The notes under the pieces: generated by a model
Told to the model about the DNA's origin: nothing
Seen by the model: the letters and a program-made list of their open reading frames with translations, nothing else
Database searches by the model: none
Source: Deinococcus humi
GTDB taxonomy: Bacteria; Deinococcota; Deinococci; Deinococcales; Deinococcaceae
Length of the DNA: 27,572 bases
Direction: 5' to 3'
Assembly (NCBI RefSeq): GCF_014201875.1
Contig: NZ_JACHFL010000030.1
Location: forward strand, 1 to 27,572
Position numbers and translations under genes: made by a program
Shown: one piece after another, positions 23,654 through 27,572 of the stretch
Numbering within the stretch: the first letter of the stretch is position 1
Layout: each line of letters opens with the position of its first letter

Positions 23654-24575
23654 AGTTCACCCACTTGCTCTGGTTGCGCCACTGCAGCACCATCAGCCCG
23701 ATCAGGATCACGGCCAGCAGCCAGGCCAGAGCCGAGGCGTAACCCATCTTGAAAAAGGTGAACGCCGTCTTGTAGATGTAGAGAGCGACGGTGGTGCTGC
23801 TGTCGCCGGGCCCACCGTTGGAGAGCACCAGCACGGCCTCGAACACCTGCAAGGCTCCGATCAGGCTCAGCACCAGCACCAGGAAGACGGTAGGGCTGAT
23901 CATCGGCAGCGTGATGTAGCGGAATGCCTCGAAGGGTCTGGCCCCGTCCAGCTGGGCGGCCTCGTACAAGTCCCTGGGCACGCTGGCCAGCGAGGCCAGG
24001 AACAGGATGATCCCCTGCCCCGAACCCTGCCAGACGCTGAACACCGCCACGGCGGGCAGCACCCAGGCGGGTGATCCCAGCCAGTTGGGACCGTGGATGC
24101 CCAGCCAGCCCAGGATCAGGTTGACCAGCCCCTGCGGCGCAAGCAGCACCTGCCACAGCAGCGCCACCGCCACACCGATGGTCACCATCGGCAGGTAGTA
24201 CACCGTGCGGAACACGGTGCGCAGCCAGCCCGCCTTGAGGTTGTTGATCCACACCGCCAGCGTCAGGGAGATCAGCACGCCGGTGGGCACGGCCAGCAGC
24301 ACGTAGATCAGCGTGTGAGACAGGGCTGAGGTGGCCCGTGGGTCGTGCAGGGCGGCGCCGTAGTTCTGGAGGCCCACGAAGTTGGGTTTGCTCAGGCCGC
24401 CCCAGTCGGTCAGCGAGATGCCCAGCGAGGCGGCGATGGGCAGTACTGCGAAGGCCAGAATGCCCAGAGTGCTGGGCAGAATCAGCAGCGCGGCCATCAG
24501 CGCTTCCTGCCGCCGCATGGGGGAGGTGCGCCGCTTGCGGGCGGTCAGGGTGACGAGTGGGGCGGCGTTTTGCAT
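23640..24575 (-). CDS. ABC sugar transporter permease (MalF/UgpA-like)
   Basis: This 311-residue membrane protein has a cytoplasmic basic N-terminus (KRRTSPMRRQ) and about six helices: the first at about 26-52, the second at about 86-110, the last near 285-305. The EAA loop LYEAAQLDGARPFEAFRYIT (203-222), then LPMISP, is intact. GAGGAG lies six bases before the ATG at 24575, which is preferred over internal Met codons. It sits 42 bases after the GH114 gene. No ATP-binding subunit is encoded in the operon, so a shared MsmK/UgpC-type ATPase from elsewhere is presumably used. Confidence 0.92.
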   Translation of the reverse strand: MQNAAPLVTLTARKRRTSPMRRQEALMAALLILPSTLGILAFAVLPIAASLGISLTDWGGLSKPNFVGLQNYGAALHDPRATSALSHTLIYVLLAVPTGVLISLTLAVWINNLKAGWLRTVFRTVYYLPMVTIGVAVALLWQVLLAPQGLVNLILGWLGIHGPNWLGSPAWVLPAVAVFSVWQGSGQGIILFLASLASVPRDLYEAAQLDGARPFEAFRYITLPMISPTVFLVLVLSLIGALQVFEAVLVLSNGGPGDSSTTVALYIYKTAFTFFKMGYASALAWLLAVILIGLMVLQWRNQSKWVNYDQV

Positions 24576-24617
24576 GCTTGGCTCCTCAGGGGTGATGGCT
24601 GGCGGGGCGTCCAGGCA

Positions 24618-26102
24618 TCACGGGTTGGCCTCGTAGATCTGGTCCAGCCCAATGGTGGACACGTAGGGCACGAAGCCGTAGGATCTGGCCCGCTGGTAGT
24701 CGCGGGTGATCAGGTCCTGCTGGCCGGGCAGCGCGTAATCCATGGTCAGCACCTTCAGGCCGCGTTTGGACAGGGCTTCCACGAAGCTGGGATCACCATT
24801 GACGCTGCCGTAGGTCTTCTTGTCGAAGCTGTACATGCTCGAGAAGTTCTCGAACATCACCGCGTCGATGCTGGGCGCAGTCTGGTTCAACAGCGCAAAA
24901 CCTCGGTTCTGCACGATCACGGCGTCCGGATAGGCGGCACGCAGATCCTGCACGATCTTGACCAGCCCCGGCGCGACCTGGGGGTACAGATCGGCGGTAT
25001 CTAACGTGTCCAGGAAGAAGCCATCGAAGCCCTGTTCCTTCAGCTTCGCGGCCTCGTCGGCCACCACCTTCTGCCAGCCGGGCTGTGAGGCGTCGATAAA
25101 CTTGGACCCCCAGTTCTTGTTCTCCCCCAGAATCCAGCTCGGGTCCACCCCCGGCGCAGCGGCGTTGTTCCGGTCCAACTCGCCGATGGTCATGTAGGCG
25201 ATGATGTGGGTGCCGTTGTCGTGCAGCATCCCCAGCTGAGCGGCGTTGACGGTGCCGGGCTGCACGATGGCAAGGTCGTAATTCAGCAGCTTCTCGACGT
25301 CTGCCGCCTGCTTGCCGTAGTACACCGAGTACGAACCGATGTCCGACAGGCGGCTTTTCAGCGGCGATCCTGCTGGGGATTTGCCCAGCTTCTCGGTGAC
25401 GGCGGCCGCCAGAGCGCTGACAGCGGCAGGTTTCTCGGTGAAGGCCAGGTAGCCGTAGTTGTTGGGCGAGTTGAAGTCGCCGCCCACGGGCCAGATTGGA
25501 AATTCAGCGGCCTTCTGATGTTCGCGGCCCACCTTCAGCGCCCAGATGTCGCCGGCTTTGACCGCGGGGAAGGTGGCAGTGTTCAGCGGGATCGCCAGCT
25601 CCAGGATCCAGCGGTTGTCCTCGATGCGGCCCACGCTCTTGTAGTCGGTGGTAGCGGTGTACGCCTTGAAGCGTGTGCCTGCCGGGTTGACCGCGAAGTG
25701 AGCTTCTGCAGGCGCATTCACGAATGGCTGCGTGCGAATGAACAACTCCATCACGTCGTCGTTCCACCACTCGCCCGCGTCGGTCTTGAGCACAGCCTTC
25801 ACAGTGTCTTTCGGCTGATCGAACACGCCCAGCACGTACAGGTTCTGGTCGTCGTAGGCCAGGCTGTAGTAGCCACCGCTGTTCACCGGCACGCTGGGCA
25901 CCCCGTTGCTGAGGATCACCTTGTACTGTGGCAGGCCGTCCCACTGCTTCAGGTCGCCGCCCACGTTGATGGTGCGTTGAACGGCCTGGGCGATGCTGGT
26001 CTCGGGCACACCCGTGGTGCTCTGCGCCAGACCGGCGGTCAGGAGGGTGAGGGCCAGGGTCATGGCGGATCGTTTCGTGGCGCTGCTGACGGTGCTATTC
26101 AT
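24618..26102 (-). CDS. Secreted GH114 endo-alpha-1,4-polygalactosaminidase with CBM9-like domain
   Basis: This 494-residue exported enzyme has a signal peptide (1 to about 27), a beta-sandwich at about 42-222 and a GH114 TIM barrel at about 255-490. The sandwich resembles the CBM9/DOMON sugar-binding family: INVGGDLKQWDGLP, YDDQNLYVLGVFD, then EWWNDDVMELFI and NRWILELAIPL. The barrel has YDLAIVQPG, IAYMTIGELD, Asp365 in DGFFLDTLDT and Glu418 in VMFENFSS, the two acids expected to act in catalysis. GH114 enzymes cut alpha-1,4-linked galactosamine chains such as fungal galactosaminogalactan and Pel. GGAGG encoded in the last codons of the regulator lies five bases before the ATG, which overlaps the regulator's stop (ATGA). 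Confidence 0.85.
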   Translation of the reverse strand: MNSTVSSATKRSAMTLALTLLTAGLAQSTTGVPETSIAQAVQRTINVGGDLKQWDGLPQYKVILSNGVPSVPVNSGGYYSLAYDDQNLYVLGVFDQPKDTVKAVLKTDAGEWWNDDVMELFIRTQPFVNAPAEAHFAVNPAGTRFKAYTATTDYKSVGRIEDNRWILELAIPLNTATFPAVKAGDIWALKVGREHQKAAEFPIWPVGGDFNSPNNYGYLAFTEKPAAVSALAAAVTEKLGKSPAGSPLKSRLSDIGSYSVYYGKQAADVEKLLNYDLAIVQPGTVNAAQLGMLHDNGTHIIAYMTIGELDRNNAAAPGVDPSWILGENKNWGSKFIDASQPGWQKVVADEAAKLKEQGFDGFFLDTLDTADLYPQVAPGLVKIVQDLRAAYPDAVIVQNRGFALLNQTAPSIDAVMFENFSSMYSFDKKTYGSVNGDPSFVEALSKRGLKVLTMDYALPGQQDLITRDYQRARSYGFVPYVSTIGLDQIYEANP

Positions 26103-26878
26103 GAATTCCTCCCGAGGGGAACGAGGGTGGTGTCGATCTTGAGTTCGCCCAGGCGGGACTTCCAGACTTCACTTAGGCCGTCGTCCGAGATAACGGTCTG
26201 GATGTCTGAAATGGGAGCCACCGCGTACGGCGCGCTGCCCTCGAACTTGCTGGCATCGGCCAGAAGGATGGACTGCGACGTACGGGTGATCATGGCCCGG
26301 TTGAGGCTGGCCTCGGCAGGATTCAAGGTGTACATCTGGGCGTCTCCACGCACAGCGCTAGTGCCCAGATACAGTTGATCGAACCAGAATTCGCTCAACA
26401 GACGCTCGGCGTAGGGACCGACCATTGACAGGTTCTCGTTGCGCAGTTGGCCACCCAGCAGGTTGACACTCAGCCCCTCTACGTTAACGAGGTCCTGAGC
26501 GACGGCCAGACCATTGGTGAAGATGGTCAGTGGGAGCGGTTCGACCCGCAGCCGCCGCGCGAGTTGCAAGACGGTGGTGCCAGCATCCAGAAAGACAGTG
26601 GTGTGGGGCCGGAGCAGGCTGTAGGCCATCTCGCCGATGGCCCGCTTGGCTTCCAGATTTTCCTGGACACGTGATTGGAAGGCCATTTCCGGTCCCGCCG
26701 CCTCGGCCAGGCGCGCGCCCCCGTGGGTCCGTGTGACGATGCCGTTTTCCTCCAGCCGCTGGAGATCCCGGCGGATGGTCACGATGGAAGCGCCCGTCGC
26801 CTCAGCCAGTTCCTGCACGTTGGCAAAGCCTGCGCTGTAGAGGTGGTGCTGAATCTTGTTGATGCGGTCCGACTGCAT
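26099..26878 (-). CDS. DeoR/GlpR-family transcriptional regulator, operon repressor
   Basis: The 259-residue regulator has an N-terminal winged helix (NVQELAEATGASIVTIRRDL, 20-39) and the family ending ENGIVTRTHGGARL (44-57). A sugar-phosphate sensor domain follows, containing TTVFLDAGTTVLQLARRL, LLGGQLRNENLSMVGPYAE and ILLADASKF. Such proteins usually repress their own operon and release DNA when a phosphorylated sugar intermediate binds. AgaR of amino-sugar pathways belongs to this family. The gene is first in the operon, so it is probably autoregulated. AGAGG lies seven bases before the ATG. Candidate operators are the palindrome at 26890-26904 and the repeats around the promoter. Confidence 0.92.
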   Translation of the reverse strand: MQSDRINKIQHHLYSAGFANVQELAEATGASIVTIRRDLQRLEENGIVTRTHGGARLAEAAGPEMAFQSRVQENLEAKRAIGEMAYSLLRPHTTVFLDAGTTVLQLARRLRVEPLPLTIFTNGLAVAQDLVNVEGLSVNLLGGQLRNENLSMVGPYAERLLSEFWFDQLYLGTSAVRGDAQMYTLNPAEASLNRAMITRTSQSILLADASKFEGSAPYAVAPISDIQTVISDDGLSEVWKSRLGELKIDTTLVPLGRNS

Positions 26879-26889
26879 GGGGCACCTCT

Positions 26890-26904
26890 GGCCTGTAACA
26901 GGCC
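26890..26904. promoter_or_regulatory. Perfect 15-bp palindrome in the operon leader
   Basis: GGCCTGT-A-ACAGGCC has exact 7-base arms around one base. It ends 11 bases before the regulator ATG, next to its ribosome-binding site and downstream of the proposed promoter. It could be an operator or an RNA hairpin that limits translation. Confidence 0.55.
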
Positions 26905-26934
26905 GTTCGAAATGAGCAGGTTGGAAACTGACAA

Positions 26935-26980
26935 TGATCGGTTGCGAAAATATTAGCAGTGGATACGATCAAAAGCAACC
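26935..26980. promoter_or_regulatory. Paired inverted repeats around the operon promoter
   Basis: GGTTGC (26940-26945) is inverted as GCAACC (26975-26980), and TGATCG (26935-26940) is inverted as CGATCA (26966-26971). The two pairs bracket the -35 and -10 boxes, as expected for a repressor that binds on both sides of a promoter. Confidence 0.45.
26950..26978 (-). promoter_or_regulatory. Sigma-70-type promoter of the eleven-gene operon
   Basis: On the minus strand TTGCTT (26978-26973) and TAATAT (26955-26950) are separated by exactly 17 bases. Transcription would start near 26943, giving a leader of about 65 bases before the regulator gene. The stretch is locally AT-rich. Confidence 0.65.
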
Positions 26981-27320
26981 AAGATAGAGATCATATCTGA
27001 ACGCAGTTCGTGATGAGGAGGTTTACACCTTGATTCACGAGCATGGAACCACGGGAGTTGTGGTGGATCAGAAGCATTGACCGTTATGGGGCAAGCGGTA
27101 GTGCGTGGGGGGCGGAGGACGGTGCCCTGTGAATAGCCCTTAGTGACACTTCACGTGGCCGTCCTCGTAGGAGTACTGCAGGCCAGGGAACCGTGCCCAG
27201 CTTGGGGTTGACTCAAAACGCACAAGCGTGAGCTCAAACGCATCTCAAGATCAGTTCAACCGTCGTAAAGCGATCAGGCCGTGTCACGGAAGGTTGATCT
27301 GCCTCGCTCTGAGGTGTCTT
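26981..27320. other. Intergenic stretch with a possible gene-end remnant
   Basis: No full gene is seen. On the minus strand at 27244-27140 a short frame reads FELTLVRFESTPSWARFPGL, then QYSYEDGHVKCH, and stops. It looks like the natural end of a protein but has a stop just upstream and no ATG. It may be a remnant or a very small gene starting at GTG. Confidence 0.35.
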
Positions 27321-27572
27321 TCATTCTTCTGAGGAGATTTCCAACACTCGGGGACGAAGGGCAGTGCCTTCAATGGGCCGCAGTATCAACTCACGGTAGA
27401 TTTCGCCCATACGCTCGGGATCGTGGGGCATGTCGTGACGCAGCCACCAATCGATCAGGTTCAAAAAAGCCTGGATAAAATGATCTGCGGCCACATCGGC
27501 TGGGACCCGTGCATCCTGTCGGGCCTCATAGGTCTGGAGGAGTGCCCGCACACCGACCTCAACGATCTGGTC
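27321..27572 (-). CDS. TetR-family regulator, C-terminal part (partial)
   Basis: The frame is open to the right edge and ends at 27321, giving the last 83 residues. RALLQTYEARQDARVPADVA, then HFIQAFLNLIDWWLRHDMPH and PERMGEIYRELILRPI, matches the ligand-binding end of TetR/AcrR regulators, with the typical L-WWL--D-P-PE-M pattern. The DNA-binding half lies beyond the window, so its target is unknown. It is transcribed towards the sugar operon but separated from it by over 400 bases, so a link is not implied. Confidence 0.8.
   Translation of the reverse strand, partial: DQIVEVGVRALLQTYEARQDARVPADVAADHFIQAFLNLIDWWLRHDMPHDPERMGEIYRELILRPIEGTALRPRVLEISSEE

Noticed and set aside
22559..23752. A 397-residue plus-strand open frame across the permease genes
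   Set aside because: It is antisense to two clear ABC permeases. Its Gln/Arg/Gly-rich composition is typical of a shadow frame.
1..27572. CRISPR array, tRNA or rRNA gene, or complete insertion sequence
   Set aside because: No regularly spaced repeats, cloverleaf, rRNA text, intact transposase or paired terminal repeats were seen.

Overview
The window looks like a high-GC chromosomal segment from a Deinococcus-type bacterium. This is inferred from gene style: small lipoproteins with Ig-like tails, a DUF11 surface protein, and DUF3006 and DUF6504 proteins. No rRNA or other taxonomic marker is present. It has two very different halves.

Left half (about 1-15000) is a decayed accessory region. 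It opens with the last 44 residues of an HD-GYP protein. Next comes a heavily frameshifted relic of a phage tail tape-measure gene, then a short phage-style ORF with a YWxDVxxIEPCPEHQ tail that has a second copy near 10.1 kb. A GDSL lipoprotein follows, then an HD-GYP pseudogene, a single-domain response regulator and a GAF-GGDEF diguanylate cyclase. After these lie small proteins (DUF3006, a membrane protein, a DUF6504-like protein, a zinc-ribbon protein), two lipoproteins and a large DUF11 surface protein. The half ends with two broken genes meeting tail to tail: a membrane-anchored Mrr-like nuclease with one frameshift, and a PAS sensor with two in-frame stops. Several terminator hairpins share a CATGGGCGG core.

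Right half (15063-26878, minus strand) is one tightly packed eleven-gene operon. In transcription order it encodes a DeoR-family regulator, a secreted GH114 polygalactosaminidase with an N-terminal CBM9-like domain, two ABC sugar permeases, a sugar-binding protein, a BadF-type amino-sugar kinase, a SIS-domain deaminase/isomerase, a class II aldolase, a PfkB sugar-phosphate kinase, a GH4 NAD-dependent glycosidase and a Gfo/Idh/MocA protein. Nearly all junctions overlap or are very short. A strong sigma-70-like promoter with inverted repeats, and a perfect 15-bp palindrome in the leader, precede the regulator.

Read together, the operon is a coherent proposed route. Alpha-1,4-galactosaminan (Pel- or GAG-like exopolysaccharide) is cut outside the cell and oligomers are imported and trimmed. 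Galactosamine is then phosphorylated, deaminated to tagatose-6-P, phosphorylated to tagatose-1,6-bisP and split to triose phosphates. No N-acetyl deacetylase and no ABC ATPase are present. The window ends with the C-terminal part of a TetR-family regulator.
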